Notes: generated from the letters alone by a model not told the origin. Positions 41,073 through 50,516 are shown, counted from the stretch's first letter. The stretch: DNA of 64,000 bases from Allopusillimonas sp048270225 (GCA_048270225.1 JBLWTG010000004.1:348896-412895), one strand, 5' to 3'. Numbers and translations are program-made.

Positions 41073-41865
41073 AATGCACCTTTGCTTCCTTTTCGGAGTT
41101 TTCAGCAAACAGCATATTGTTGATTTTGTCTTCTAAGGCCTGGCGCAAGGCTGGGTCATGTTCGTCTCGTGCCATGCTGTTTAACTCGGCCTTTACCTGA
41201 CCAGGGTGTGGTGTCAGCAGTAGAATGCGACTTCCGATTCGGATGGCCTCCGGAATAGAGTGCGTGACGAATAGCACGGTGAATTTCGTGTCATCCCACA
41301 GTTGCAGGAGTTCGTCCTGCATCATGCGGCGGGTCAATGCGTCGAGCGCTGCGAATGGTTCATCCATCAACAAGATCGCCGGTTCCATAGCCATACCACG
41401 AGCGATGGCAACGCGTTGTTTCATCCCGCCGGACAACATATGAGGGTGGTTGTCGGCAAACTGAGTCAGATTAACCTTGGCAATGTACTCCATTGCCTTT
41501 TCATCTGCCTCACGATGGCTCATTTTGCCACTGGCATGCAATGGAAAGGCAACGTTTTGCCGTATGGTTTTCCAGGGAAGCAATTGGTCGAATTCCTGGA
41601 AAACCATCATCCGATCTGGACCAGGACTTTCCACATCCTTGCCTTGAAGGCGGATCCGTCCCTCAATAGGTTTAAGGTAGCCGCCGACCGCCTTTAGCAA
41701 TGATGACTTACCGCAGCCCGATGGTCCCAGCAAAACAAAACGGTCACCGGACTCGACCTTGAAGCTAACTTTGTATGTTGCCGTGATTAAATGCTCTACG
41801 GTCTTGTATTGCAGTGTGACGCCCTGAACATCGAGTAGCGCGCTCTGCTCGTCATGCGGATTCAT
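41065..41865 (-). CDS. ABC transporter ATPase, sulfonate/nitrate/taurine type (SsuB family)
   Basis: A 266-residue ATPase. Walker A GPSGCGKSS (about 48-56), Q-loop VFQEFDQLLPWKT, signature LSGGMKQRVAIARG, Walker B ILLMDEPFAALD and VTHSIPEAI are intact. VFQEFDQL (instead of VFQ..aLLPW) is typical of the SsuB/TauB clade. ATG 41865 has AAGG 6 bases upstream. Energises uptake through the permease at 40194. Confidence 0.93.
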   Translation of the reverse strand: MNPHDEQSALLDVQGVTLQYKTVEHLITATYKVSFKVESGDRFVLLGPSGCGKSSLLKAVGGYLKPIEGRIRLQGKDVESPGPDRMMVFQEFDQLLPWKTIRQNVAFPLHASGKMSHREADEKAMEYIAKVNLTQFADNHPHMLSGGMKQRVAIARGMAMEPAILLMDEPFAALDALTRRMMQDELLQLWDDTKFTVLFVTHSIPEAIRIGSRILLLTPHPGQVKAELNSMARDEHDPALRQALEDKINNMLFAENSEKEAKVHYV

Positions 41866-41920
41866 TAGCAACCTTTACCTTGTTAGTACTCCAGTGAAGG
41901 TACTGGAGTCCCGAGCATGT

Positions 41921-42931
41921 TTAGCTTCCCTTCATGTCGTGCACTTCGGGGAAGAACAGATCCTTCCACGATTTTGGACGATTTTTGATCGTACCTATAT
42001 CGTTCATGAATTGTGCATAAGGCAGGATGAGTTCAGGTGAAAGTGTGTAGTGAATCTGCGGATCGCGGATCATTTTCTCGATAAACTCTGTCGGCTCTTT
42101 GCTGCCCGTGTCCTTGAGATAAAGTTCGGCTGCTTCGTGAGGATTGGCATTGATCCAATCTGTTGCTTCCTTTAACGCGTCCAAGACGGCTTTGAATGTT
42201 TTTGGATTTTCAGTGCGAAATTTATCCGTGCCCCATACCATCAGGAATGTATTGGCGCCCCCCATGATGTCATAAGAGTTCAACACGACATGCACATTTT
42301 TCTTCTCTAGCGCAATGTACTGGAAGGGTGGTGTCGTGAAGGTGGATCGGATGCCTGCCGAGCCGGATAACATCGCATTCAATCCCTCGGGATGAGGCAG
42401 GTTGACCATTAGCGGATTAAGTTTTTTATAGTGTTTTATCCCCCATTCTTTGGCTGCTGCCTTCTGCAGGTATACGGTCTGCACCGATGAGCCTGCTCCT
42501 GCCATCGCGATTTTGTCCTTATCCGTAAAGTCCTTGATGGTTTTGATTTCGGGTGCGGTGGTAACCAGCATATTTGGCATAGAGCTCAAGGCAGCCACAC
42601 CGTGTACCTTCACGTTGGTGCGTGTTTTATCCCAAAGAATAATAGCGGGACCAGTGCCGCCTGAGGCAAAGTCCAAATGACCGGATAGCAATGCGTCGTT
42701 TGCCGCAGAGCCGCTACCAAAGCGGGACCAAGTTACCTTCGTCTTTTCCATCCCCGCATTTTTCAGCTGTTTTTGAACCAGCTGGTTGATATTCATAACC
42801 GTCAATGGCAGATAACCAATGCCAAATTGACGAGCCAGTGTGACTTCATCGGTTTCGGCATGCACGGCTCCGACCACTACGAACGTGCACACCGCGCCCG
42901 CCGCATAGCGTATCCATCGTTTTGTCTTCAT
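41921..42931 (-). CDS. ABC transporter substrate-binding protein, SsuA/TauA/NMT1-like
   Basis: A 336-residue exported receptor with a signal peptide of about 26 residues (cleavage near VHAET). The mature start VTLARQFGIGYLPLTVMN, SRFGSGSAANDALLSGHLDFASGGTGPAI and IAMAGAGSSVQTVYLQ are characteristic of aliphatic sulfonate/nitrate-type receptors. AAGGAGAACACC precedes ATG 42931. The ligand is unknown; because the regulator and acyl-CoA carboxylase genes are next door, a carboxylic or keto acid is as likely as a sulfonate. Confidence 0.92.
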   Translation of the reverse strand: MKTKRWIRYAAGAVCTFVVVGAVHAETDEVTLARQFGIGYLPLTVMNINQLVQKQLKNAGMEKTKVTWSRFGSGSAANDALLSGHLDFASGGTGPAIILWDKTRTNVKVHGVAALSSMPNMLVTTAPEIKTIKDFTDKDKIAMAGAGSSVQTVYLQKAAAKEWGIKHYKKLNPLMVNLPHPEGLNAMLSGSAGIRSTFTTPPFQYIALEKKNVHVVLNSYDIMGGANTFLMVWGTDKFRTENPKTFKAVLDALKEATDWINANPHEAAELYLKDTGSKEPTEFIEKMIRDPQIHYTLSPELILPYAQFMNDIGTIKNRPKSWKDLFFPEVHDMKGS

Positions 42932-43024
42932 GGTGTTCTCCTTTGGATGAATATGCCGCTGCTTTTGTTGCAGCTCTGGCATGACTGCTGATAGGACTAC
43001 TAACCTTGCATTTGCTTTCGATCC

Positions 43025-43741
43025 CTAAAAGACGTAATTGATATAGCGTGTGAGGAAGGCCTTGGCATTGCGGATATTTTCTCGGCGAAGGCGTTCTGCG
43101 GATTCGGCGTCTCCCCGCCGCATGGCCTCTAAAACTGCTCGATGCTCTCGTACACCGATCTCCCCACGCCCCGGTAAGATGATGATGCGACGGATAATAA
43201 CTTGCGTTTTTTCGTAAATATTATCTAGGGCCTGCGCCAGTACGGGGTTCGCAGCTGCCTCGATACAGCGTCGCCGAAAGTTGTCATAAATCTCGGTATA
43301 CGCCTCGAAATCACCATTTTTCACAGCGATTTCCACTGGACCTGAAAATTGATCGAGCAAATCCTGCCATGATGCTGGGTCCGTATTCTCGCAGGCTAGC
43401 CGTGCGCATAGGCCTTCGAGTACTTCGCGCATGTCATAGATGTGAAAAACCTGTTGAGGCTCAAGTCTTGCCACTATCGCACCGCGATTGGGTATACGCT
43501 CGATTAAGCCGCGCTGCTCCAGCGCCGTGAATACATCGCGTATGCGTGTGCGGGGTACGTCAAACTCTTTGGCTAGCTCGTACTCATTTAACTTTGATCC
43601 AGGCGGTAATTCGTAACGTGCAATGCGCTCGCGTAGAACGTTGAGTACATCAGGCCGGTCGGCTTTTTTGGTGGTCACCTTACGCGAAGACTTAGTCGCC
43701 GACGTCGTGGTTGATGCCCCTTTTTTTGTATTAGCTGCCAT
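43025..43741 (-). CDS. GntR-family regulator, FCD subgroup, with basic N-terminal tail
   Basis: A 238-residue regulator. Residues 1-28 are a Lys/Ser/Thr-rich tail (ANTKKGASTTTSATKSSRK) not usual for the family. The winged helix follows (LNVLRERIARYELPPGSKLNEYELAKEFDVPRTRIRDVFTALEQ) and then the FCD domain (MREVLEGLCARLACE ... YDNFRRRC ... REHRAVLEAMRRGDAE). CGGAGATACGT precedes the ATG. It lies between the importer and carboxylase gene groups. Both its own promoter and that of the CoA-transferase/carboxylase operon carry ACAAAATA next to the -35 box, so it probably regulates both. Confidence 0.9.
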   Translation of the reverse strand: MAANTKKGASTTTSATKSSRKVTTKKADRPDVLNVLRERIARYELPPGSKLNEYELAKEFDVPRTRIRDVFTALEQRGLIERIPNRGAIVARLEPQQVFHIYDMREVLEGLCARLACENTDPASWQDLLDQFSGPVEIAVKNGDFEAYTEIYDNFRRRCIEAAANPVLAQALDNIYEKTQVIIRRIIILPGRGEIGVREHRAVLEAMRRGDAESAERLRRENIRNAKAFLTRYINYVF

Positions 43742-43773
43742 ACGTATCTCCGTATCGCAAGATGCTCAAGTAC

Positions 43774-43811
43774 ACCATATTATTTGTTATCCATATTGTC
43801 AACTATTTTGT
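43774..43811 (-). promoter_or_regulatory. Sigma70-like promoter of FCD regulator with adjacent ACAAAATA site
   Basis: On the minus strand, -35 TTGACA (43797-43802) and -10 TATGGT (43774-43779) with 17-base spacing. ACAAAATAGT (43802-43811) abuts the -35 box; the same half-site occurs as a palindrome at 50171-50192. Confidence 0.6.
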
Positions 43812-43874
43812 ACATTAAATAAATATTAATTTGTAGACTAACCCTTTGATCTATGCCCTGGACAGCTTGATGGC

Positions 43875-45254
43875 CTAGCCTGCCTCTTTTAATCGTTCAG
43901 TGCTTCGAGCGATAAAGTCGCCAATATATCCCGTTGTGATGGCTCCAGCAGCAAAATCGGGCTCTGACAGTACCTGCCGGAGAAACTCGGCATTCGTTGA
44001 AAGCCCATCAATGGTTAAGTCTTCCAGGGCCTGACTCAACCGTGCAATTGCGTGCTGGCGGTTGGGGCCATGAGCGACCAGCTTGGCAATCATGGGGTCG
44101 TAGTATGGTGTTACGCGATCGCCCGCCCGTACTCCTGTATCTATGCGCAAACGACTCTGCGATGGTGGCCATTTCAGTGTACTGATCAGGCCTGGAGACG
44201 GCAGGAAGTTTTTGTCGGGGCGCTCGGCATAGAGACGGCATTCGACGGCGTGGCCATTCAATGCAATGGAGTCCTGGCATACCGACGTCAGGTCTCCAAG
44301 TGCTAGGCGAATTTGCCAAGCCACTAGATCTACGCCTGTGACCATTTCCGTGGTCGGATGTTCGACCTGGATGCGCGTGTTCATTTCAAGAAAATAAGCC
44401 TGCCTGCGCTCGCTGTCGTAGATGAACTCCACTGTGCCTGCTCCGCTATATTGTTGCTGTGCGACGAGTTCAAGTGAGGCACGATAGAGCTCGGATCGGA
44501 CGTTGTCGGGCACAGCAGGGGCTGGCGCTTCTTCTATGACTTTCTGGAAGCGCCGCTGCATTGAGCAATCACGGTCATATAGATGAACGCCGCAACCATC
44601 ACCAAATCCAAACACTTGAACTTCTATGTGCCGTGCTGCGGCAACATAATGCTCCAGGTAAATGCTGCTGTCTCCAAACGCCTTGCCAGCCATAGACTGA
44701 GTCGCCCCTACGATGGTCTGCAATTGGCCCGGCTCATCGACACGGCGCATGCCTATGCCGCCGCCGCCTGCCGCTGCTTTGACAAGTAGCGGGTATCCGA
44801 CACGCATGGCGGCGTCTGACAGATCAGTCGTATCGCCAAGGGCGAATCGGGCACTACCCGGAAGTATTGCTACGCCGGCCTGGCGGGCAATTTCGCGCGC
44901 TCGCTCTTTGTCGCCCATATCCGTGATGGATGCCGGAGACGGCCCCACCCAGATCATCCCTGCGTCTATGACCGCTTGAGCAAAGCTCGCATTTTCAGAG
45001 AGGAAGCCGTAGCCGGGGTGGATCAGACGTGCCCCGCTGCGACGAGCCGCATCCAGAATGATGTCTGCCCTTAGATAGCTTTCCCGAGCTGGTGGCGCTC
45101 CAACTGGTACCGCTTCGTCTGCCATTTGTACATGCATGGCATTTGCGTCGGCCTCGGAATAGACCGCTACGGTTTCGATACCGAGCTCCTTGCAACTTGC
45201 GATGATCCGGCAGGCAATCTCACCGCGGTTGGCGATCAACAGTTTATTTGTCAT
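43875..45254 (-). CDS. Biotin carboxylase subunit of acyl-CoA carboxylase
   Basis: A 459-residue biotin carboxylase. The N-terminal preATP domain (LLIANRGEIACRII, HPGYGFLSENASFA), ATP-grasp loop KAAAGGGGIGMRRV, and the catalytic block EMNTRIQVEHPTTEMVTGVDLV are intact. Length matches stand-alone AccC-type subunits, with no fused biotin domain; biotin is carried by the small BCCP at 46910. It uses ATP and bicarbonate to carboxylate biotin. The last gene of the leftward operon from 50012. Confidence 0.94.
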   Translation of the reverse strand: MTNKLLIANRGEIACRIIASCKELGIETVAVYSEADANAMHVQMADEAVPVGAPPARESYLRADIILDAARRSGARLIHPGYGFLSENASFAQAVIDAGMIWVGPSPASITDMGDKERAREIARQAGVAILPGSARFALGDTTDLSDAAMRVGYPLLVKAAAGGGGIGMRRVDEPGQLQTIVGATQSMAGKAFGDSSIYLEHYVAAARHIEVQVFGFGDGCGVHLYDRDCSMQRRFQKVIEEAPAPAVPDNVRSELYRASLELVAQQQYSGAGTVEFIYDSERRQAYFLEMNTRIQVEHPTTEMVTGVDLVAWQIRLALGDLTSVCQDSIALNGHAVECRLYAERPDKNFLPSPGLISTLKWPPSQSRLRIDTGVRAGDRVTPYYDPMIAKLVAHGPNRQHAIARLSQALEDLTIDGLSTNAEFLRQVLSEPDFAAGAITTGYIGDFIARSTERLKEAG

Positions 45255-45311
45255 ATTCCCTGTATCCCTGCTTTTACATTCAAAGGATGGGCGACAACAG
45301 CAAGTATTCGG

Positions 45312-46913
45312 TCATGGTTGCACCCCACTACGCATTTTGAGGCCAAGATCGCCGCGCAGGCGAATCTCGGCTAGCGCAATCCATTCGCACAGCATTGGTC
45401 GTGTTTCACGCGGGTCGATGATTTCTTCTACGGCAAACGCTTCTGCAGTCCGAAAGGGGGAGGCGTAGGGTTTGAGCTCGGCTTCGATCTCCTTTTCCTT
45501 AGCAATCGGGTCATCCGCAGTCATGATTTCGCGTCGAAATGCCGCTGCTACACCCCCTTCGACTGGCAGCGAGCCCCATTCGGCAGAAGGCCAAGCCAGT
45601 TTCATGTCAATATCGTTCTTGTTGCAGGTGGCCATACCGGCCATGCCATAACATTTTCGAATAACCAGCGTAATGGTTGGCACACGTAAGTTACCGGCAA
45701 TATAGACAGCGCGCATGCCTTCCCGCAGTGTTCCTTCTTCTTCGGCCTTCAGGCCAACCATGAAGCCGGGTACGTCGACGAAAAACACTAAAGGGATATG
45801 GAAGGTGTCGCATAGCTCCATGAAGTGGATCTGTTTGCGGGCCGAGTGCACGTCCATGGCGCCGCCATAGATCATGGGGTTGTTGGCAATAATCCCCACA
45901 GCCTTGCCGTCCATGCGCGCTAGCATGGTAATCACGGACTTGCCGTAAGTAGGTTGGATTTCAAAGCCCGAGTCCTCATCTATAACCATCCGTACCAGGC
46001 GGTGCATGTTGTAGGCCTGCGTACGTTTTTTTGGCACGATGCTCGCCAAGCGTTCATCGCACCGATCCAACGGATCGGAACTGTGTATTACTGGAGGCAG
46101 TTCCCATACATTGGATGGCATGAAACTCAGAAAATGCCGGATTTGCTCGAAGGCATCTTTTTCGCTGGTCGCCGAGTTGTGTATCGTGCCGGCCTTGTCT
46201 ACAGCAACTTTTGATCCGCCCAAGGCCTCTTTGTCGATGACTTGGCCAAGTGAACGCTTTACTACTGGAGGACCTGCGGCGAAAACCTGACTGGTGCCGC
46301 GCACCATTACCGAGAAATGCGACAGAATGGCTCGTCCGGCAGGTCCGCCTGCCGCCGTGCCCAGAACGGCGGAAACAACCGGGACTGTACCTAAAAGGCC
46401 GACTGAACGTTCGAACCCATGTACGCCTGGAAAGACGCTATGACCACGGCGTTTCAAAGAGGTTACGCTGCCGCCTGCTCCATCGATCAGGTTGATTAAG
46501 GGGATACGATAATGATGTGCCAGGTCTTCGACGAAGCCGCCCTGTCCGCCTTTGCGACGCGAGCTCCCGAACGTGGTACCACCGCGGACAGTAAAGTCTT
46601 CACCACCCACAGCGACGGGTCGCCCATCTATTTTGGCTAGCCCACTCACGTATGGCGCAGGCGTCACGGCCAGCAGCCGGTTGTCCGCGTCATATTTCCC
46701 CGTGCCGGCCAGGCTGCCGACTTCGCGGAAGCTATTCTTATCGATCAGCGCCGTGATACGCTCACGCACTGTCAAACGACCTGCTTGATGCTGGCGCTCA
46801 ATGGCGGCTTCGCCGCCCATTAGTTTGCTCTGTGCTCGGCGAAACTGCAGTTCCGTGATGAGTTGGTCGTCTTGCTGCTGGTCTCCGCCGACTGAGGTGG
46901 CTGTCGCAATCAT
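45312..46913 (-). CDS. Acyl-CoA carboxylase carboxyltransferase subunit (second of two)
   Basis: A 533-residue carboxyltransferase of the PccB/MccB family. It has the two crotonase-like halves: N-terminal LTVRERITALIDKNSFREVG, VGGEDFTVRGGTTFGSSRRKGGQGGF, LINLIDGAGGSV; C-terminal PLVFFVDVPGFMVGLKAEEEGTLR and IRKCYGMAGMA, the oxyanion/CoA-binding blocks. The start overlaps the BCCP stop (46910-46913). A second carboxyltransferase gene, 47166-48740, lies upstream in the same operon. The two differ strongly in sequence, so they are not a recent duplication. They could form a mixed complex or handle two substrates. Confidence 0.92.
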   Translation of the reverse strand: MIATATSVGGDQQQDDQLITELQFRRAQSKLMGGEAAIERQHQAGRLTVRERITALIDKNSFREVGSLAGTGKYDADNRLLAVTPAPYVSGLAKIDGRPVAVGGEDFTVRGGTTFGSSRRKGGQGGFVEDLAHHYRIPLINLIDGAGGSVTSLKRRGHSVFPGVHGFERSVGLLGTVPVVSAVLGTAAGGPAGRAILSHFSVMVRGTSQVFAAGPPVVKRSLGQVIDKEALGGSKVAVDKAGTIHNSATSEKDAFEQIRHFLSFMPSNVWELPPVIHSSDPLDRCDERLASIVPKKRTQAYNMHRLVRMVIDEDSGFEIQPTYGKSVITMLARMDGKAVGIIANNPMIYGGAMDVHSARKQIHFMELCDTFHIPLVFFVDVPGFMVGLKAEEEGTLREGMRAVYIAGNLRVPTITLVIRKCYGMAGMATCNKNDIDMKLAWPSAEWGSLPVEGGVAAAFRREIMTADDPIAKEKEIEAELKPYASPFRTAEAFAVEEIIDPRETRPMLCEWIALAEIRLRGDLGLKMRSGVQP

Positions 46914-47131
46914 GATTCAATCACGCATAATATCTGGTCTTCGTCTACAGAAACACCCGGCTCAACTGTCAACTCGACTATAACTCCGGCACTTGAGGCT
47001 TCAAGGGGAATCTCCATTTTCATGGATTCCAGGATCATAATGACGTCGCCGTCATTGACCTTATCGCCCACGCTGCGTTCGATCTTCCATACGGTACCGG
47101 TCACCGGTGAGCCTATCTCTGTTTTTGCCAT
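46910..47131 (-). CDS. Biotin carboxyl carrier protein (small, 73 aa)
   Basis: A 73-residue biotinyl domain with almost nothing else. The biotin lysine is Lys38 in LESMKMEIP; SPVTGTVWKI and SVGDKVNDGDVI are the preceding strands. Much shorter than AccB of fatty-acid synthesis, and typical of acyl-CoA carboxylases of catabolism. AAGGAGAAGG lies ahead of the ATG. It shuttles carboxybiotin from the biotin carboxylase (43875) to the two carboxyltransferases. Confidence 0.94.
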   Translation of the reverse strand: MAKTEIGSPVTGTVWKIERSVGDKVNDGDVIMILESMKMEIPLEASSAGVIVELTVEPGVSVDEDQILCVIES

Positions 47132-47165
47132 TTGCCTTCTCCTTTGGTGTGTGGTGCGTAGTACG

Positions 47166-48740
47166 CTAATAGGTCGTCGGCCAGTTGGCTAAGTGGTGCT
47201 TTCCGACACCGCCGCTCCTACGCAATTCATGCACCTCCAACATGCGAACTAGGTAATTGCGTGTTTCCTGCGGTGCAATGACAGCCTGTATGGCATACAT
47301 TTCGGCCATTCCCCATACGCCGCTGTCTCGCTCCATTTCAGCGCGAAGCTTGTCTTGAGCCGCCTGATCGATCTCGCGTCCCCAGGTCACCACCTGAACC
47401 GAATAGGCCGGATCCATGAAGCTGACTTCTGCTGTGGGCCATGCAGCGACTTCATCCGAATTACGGCCGCCACCCATATTCAAATAAGCCTGTCCATAGC
47501 TCTTACGCATGATCACCGAGAGCTTCGGTATGCTGCACATCTGCAGCGCCGTCATGAAGTTCATGATTTTTCCGGGCGCCTTCATGCGCTCGCCTTCAAT
47601 ACCGATTACGAATCCCGGGGTATCCACCAGCAAGATGATGGGGATGTTGAATGAATCACACATCACCAGGAAACGAGTGATTTTTTCGCAGCCCGGCACA
47701 TCCAGAGCCCCAGCCTTGCCCATGGGATTGTTGGCAACGATGCCGACCGTCCGCCCGTCCAGACGCGCCAGCGCTGTGACGGCAGTCTGGCCAAAACGCG
47801 GCTTTAGCTCAAAAAAACTCTCCTGATCGACAATCGCTTTGATAACTTTGCGTACTTCATAGACCCGCCTGCGGTTCTCCGGCAGAATCTGAGGGAGCTT
47901 CGCCGCAGCTTCCTGCGAACCCGCCGGTACTGGCACGCGAGGCGGTGACTCATGATTATGGGACGGTAGATACGACAAGAAGCGCTTTATCATGTCAATC
48001 GCTTCTTCATCGGTGTCAACCACGCAGTCAATCAGGCCCGTTATTTCGCTATGTAACTTCCAGCCACCAAGTTCTTCGGGCTCGACTTTCTGGCCAATGG
48101 CCAGGGATGCCAAAGCCGCACTGGCGACCGCCAGCGTCGAGCCTTTCCGCATCACAGTGAAGTCGGATAGGCAGGCGTACCAGGCAGATGAGCCATAACA
48201 CTGGCCCAAAATGGCGGATGCCCAAGGGGTTTCACGATGACGTACGTATTGTTGTGGGTCATTACCTAGCAGCGTGCCCATGCCTCGAGAGCCCATATTG
48301 TCTGGCATGCGTGCGCCTGAGGACTCACCAAAAAAAACCAGCGGAAAGCCTCGCTCTGTGGCAACACGCTTGACGTGGCCCATTTTTTTCATGTTTGTCA
48401 GACTGCTGGACGATCCCTTGACGGTAAAGTCATTAGATACAACGCCAACAGGTCGGCCATCGACGCGCGCGAAGCCGGCAACCTTACCGTCCGCAGGCGT
48501 TGTCTCTCGATCCTTCAGGACGACTGATGAGACACCCAGCATGCCTGTCTCAATGTAGCTACCCTGATCCACAAAATAATCGATGCGCTCGCGAGCATTC
48601 AGCAGACCGGCAGCCTTTCGGCGAGCTAGCTTCGTTTCGCCACCCATTGCCAGCGCCCGTTCTCTCCTGCGTTGCAGTTCGTCTGCCTGGTGGTTAGCTG
48701 TACCTGCCAGGCTCTCTTCATTTAACTCTTTCAAAGCCAT
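47166..48740 (-). CDS. Acyl-CoA carboxylase carboxyltransferase subunit (first of two)
   Basis: A 524-residue carboxyltransferase. N-terminal blocks LLNARERIDYFVDQGSYIETG, VVSNDFTVKGSSSSLTNMKKMGH and FFGESSGARMPD; C-terminal blocks IILLVDTPGFVIGIEGERMK and VIMRKSYGQAYLNMGGG. The SSGARM oxyanion site is intact, unlike the second subunit, which has DGAGGS at that place. It lies 3 bases after the CoA-transferase stop, so the CoA-transferase probably makes the acyl-CoA that this complex carboxylates or decarboxylates. Confidence 0.92.
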   Translation of the reverse strand: MALKELNEESLAGTANHQADELQRRRERALAMGGETKLARRKAAGLLNARERIDYFVDQGSYIETGMLGVSSVVLKDRETTPADGKVAGFARVDGRPVGVVSNDFTVKGSSSSLTNMKKMGHVKRVATERGFPLVFFGESSGARMPDNMGSRGMGTLLGNDPQQYVRHRETPWASAILGQCYGSSAWYACLSDFTVMRKGSTLAVASAALASLAIGQKVEPEELGGWKLHSEITGLIDCVVDTDEEAIDMIKRFLSYLPSHNHESPPRVPVPAGSQEAAAKLPQILPENRRRVYEVRKVIKAIVDQESFFELKPRFGQTAVTALARLDGRTVGIVANNPMGKAGALDVPGCEKITRFLVMCDSFNIPIILLVDTPGFVIGIEGERMKAPGKIMNFMTALQMCSIPKLSVIMRKSYGQAYLNMGGGRNSDEVAAWPTAEVSFMDPAYSVQVVTWGREIDQAAQDKLRAEMERDSGVWGMAEMYAIQAVIAPQETRNYLVRMLEVHELRRSGGVGKHHLANWPTTY

Positions 48741-48743
48741 GGT

Positions 48744-50012
48744 TCATACCTCGGCAGCGTTGGTGAACGAAGATCCGACAGTGCCGTAAATAATGTGTGC
48801 GTCGGCCAGATTTTTAATCTGTTCAGGGCTTAGGCCGAGCTCAACCGTCAAGATATCGAAGGTGTCCTGACCCACATCATGACCAGACCAACGGACAGCA
48901 CCAGGCGTGCGCGACAAACGGGGCACCACATTAGCCATCGTCACCGGCCCGAGTTCCTGGTCTTTTGGCTCTACCAACATATTGCGGGCGCGATAATGTG
49001 GATCTTCGAAGATATCCTGCATATTGAAAATGCGAGAAGCAGGCACATCAGCTGCGCTTAGCATTTGCTCTAGCGTGACAAGCGGTAATGACCGTGTCCA
49101 CTCGCCTACTAGCGCATCCATCTCATCTTCATTCTTTGATCTGGCCACAGGTGTGGCGAAGCGTGGGTCGTTCAGCAGCTCTGGTTTATCCATGGCTTGT
49201 GCCAGACGTTTGAATACAGGCTGTGACCCCGCCGTAATATGTATATAGCGGCCTTCAGCACTGGTATAAAGTGAATTGGGGGTATGGTTCGGTAGCCGCG
49301 AGCCTGCTCGCTGGGCAATATGTCCCAACTGCTGAAACGCCGGAATGTGTGGCTCCATGAAGCTGAATGCCGCCTCGTATAGCGCGGCATCAATTACTTG
49401 GCCCCGACCCGTTCGATGTCGGTCGACCATGGCCATGGTCGCGCCAAATGCGCCGTAAAGCCCCGTAATGTAGTCCGTCATGGAGACCGCTACGCGGGCG
49501 GGAGGACGATCTGGGTCTCCTGTAACCTCACGAATTCCACTAAATGCTTCGCAAACTACTCCGTAGCCTGGCCTCTGGCTATACGGACCGTCCTGTCCGT
49601 AGCCACTTATGCGTACTAGGATCAGGCCTGGATTGACAGCGCTGAGTTCCTCATAGCCAAGGCCCCAGCGCTCAAGTGTCCCAGGCCGAAAATTTTCAAT
49701 GACAATATCCGCCTTTTCGCACAGGCGTTTGGCGAGTGCCCGACCGTCTTGAAGGCGCAAGTCTATGGAAATAATACGCTTATTACGCAATATTGAAGCA
49801 CTATAAAGTGATCGACCATCTTTGATCTTGCCCATCGAACGGACGGCATCGCCTTCTTTTTGTTCGACTTTGATTACATCGGCACCAAAGTCAGCGAGTA
49901 ACCGAGCACAGAAAGGGCCCGCCACGGTAGATCCAAGCTCTATGACGCGGCAGCCTTTCAGAGGCCCCGGTCCTTCAGTGCTGTCATAGGCATCATTGTC
50001 CTGATCGATCAC
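48744..50012 (-). CDS. CaiB/BaiF class III CoA-transferase
   Basis: A 422-residue CoA-transferase. The family blocks are CRVIELGSTVAGPFCARLLADFGADVIKVE (21-50), IVIENFRPGTLERWGLGYEEL (103-123) and the catalytic Asp180 in VSMTDYITG. GTG 50012 is chosen because AAGGAGG sits 6 bases upstream, an ideal ribosome site; TTG 50018 is inside that site. First gene of the carboxylase operon, with a clear promoter at 50142-50171. It activates the imported acid to its CoA ester, using a CoA donor such as succinyl-CoA. Confidence 0.94.
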   Translation of the reverse strand: MIDQDNDAYDSTEGPGPLKGCRVIELGSTVAGPFCARLLADFGADVIKVEQKEGDAVRSMGKIKDGRSLYSASILRNKRIISIDLRLQDGRALAKRLCEKADIVIENFRPGTLERWGLGYEELSAVNPGLILVRISGYGQDGPYSQRPGYGVVCEAFSGIREVTGDPDRPPARVAVSMTDYITGLYGAFGATMAMVDRHRTGRGQVIDAALYEAAFSFMEPHIPAFQQLGHIAQRAGSRLPNHTPNSLYTSAEGRYIHITAGSQPVFKRLAQAMDKPELLNDPRFATPVARSKNEDEMDALVGEWTRSLPLVTLEQMLSAADVPASRIFNMQDIFEDPHYRARNMLVEPKDQELGPVTMANVVPRLSRTPGAVRWSGHDVGQDTFDILTVELGLSPEQIKNLADAHIIYGTVGSSFTNAAEV

Positions 50013-50141
50013 CTGCAACCTCCTTCAGACGTCGTAATGCGCTTGTAGTGGGTAGTTCGGCCAATGCGAAAAGCATTTTTTCGATCTACGGGGCCTGCTT
50101 GCGGGCTCCTGCTTTTGTCTCGCCTGTCAGCGGGTAAGTCG

Positions 50142-50192
50142 ACTATATAATTTATGCTACAAAAAAGTCAACAAAATACTCTACTATTTTGT
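50142..50192 (-). promoter_or_regulatory. Promoter and 22-bp palindromic operator of the CoA-transferase/carboxylase operon
   Basis: On the minus strand, -35 TTGACT (50166-50171) and -10 TATAGT (50142-50147) with 18-base spacing. Immediately upstream is a perfect interrupted palindrome, ACAAAATA (50171-50178) / TATTTTGT (50185-50192), spacer 6. The position next to -35 allows activation or repression; the FCD regulator at 43025 is the likely binder. Confidence 0.65.
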
Positions 50193-50516
50193 GGAAAGGT
50201 AAGCTAAAAGCCTAATATGCTTCCGTTAAGTTGTGCTGGTCTGAGTGGCGTAAGTAGCAAATATGGTGCGTTCCTAAGACTGATGCTCTTAGCACGTAAG
50301 CCTCCTTTGATTCAATATTCGCTTTGATTTCCAGAATAGAAAGGAGCGTCGGCGCGCCTTGCCCTTCCAGGCGTAGCAGGCAAAGCCGAATATCGATATG
50401 CGAGGCGGGTGATACGCCGGGCTCCAGTGCTTATGCGAGGCGCCAGCCATGACTAACGTTGCACGGACGCTCGACAGGGTAGTTGCCCCACGGTCAAGCT
50501 TGCGTGGCCGGCGGTG
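50193..50516. other. Intergenic stretch with no recognised feature
   Basis: About 324 bases between the carboxylase-operon operator and the decayed repeat. No gene or strong hairpin seen. Confidence 0.4.
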
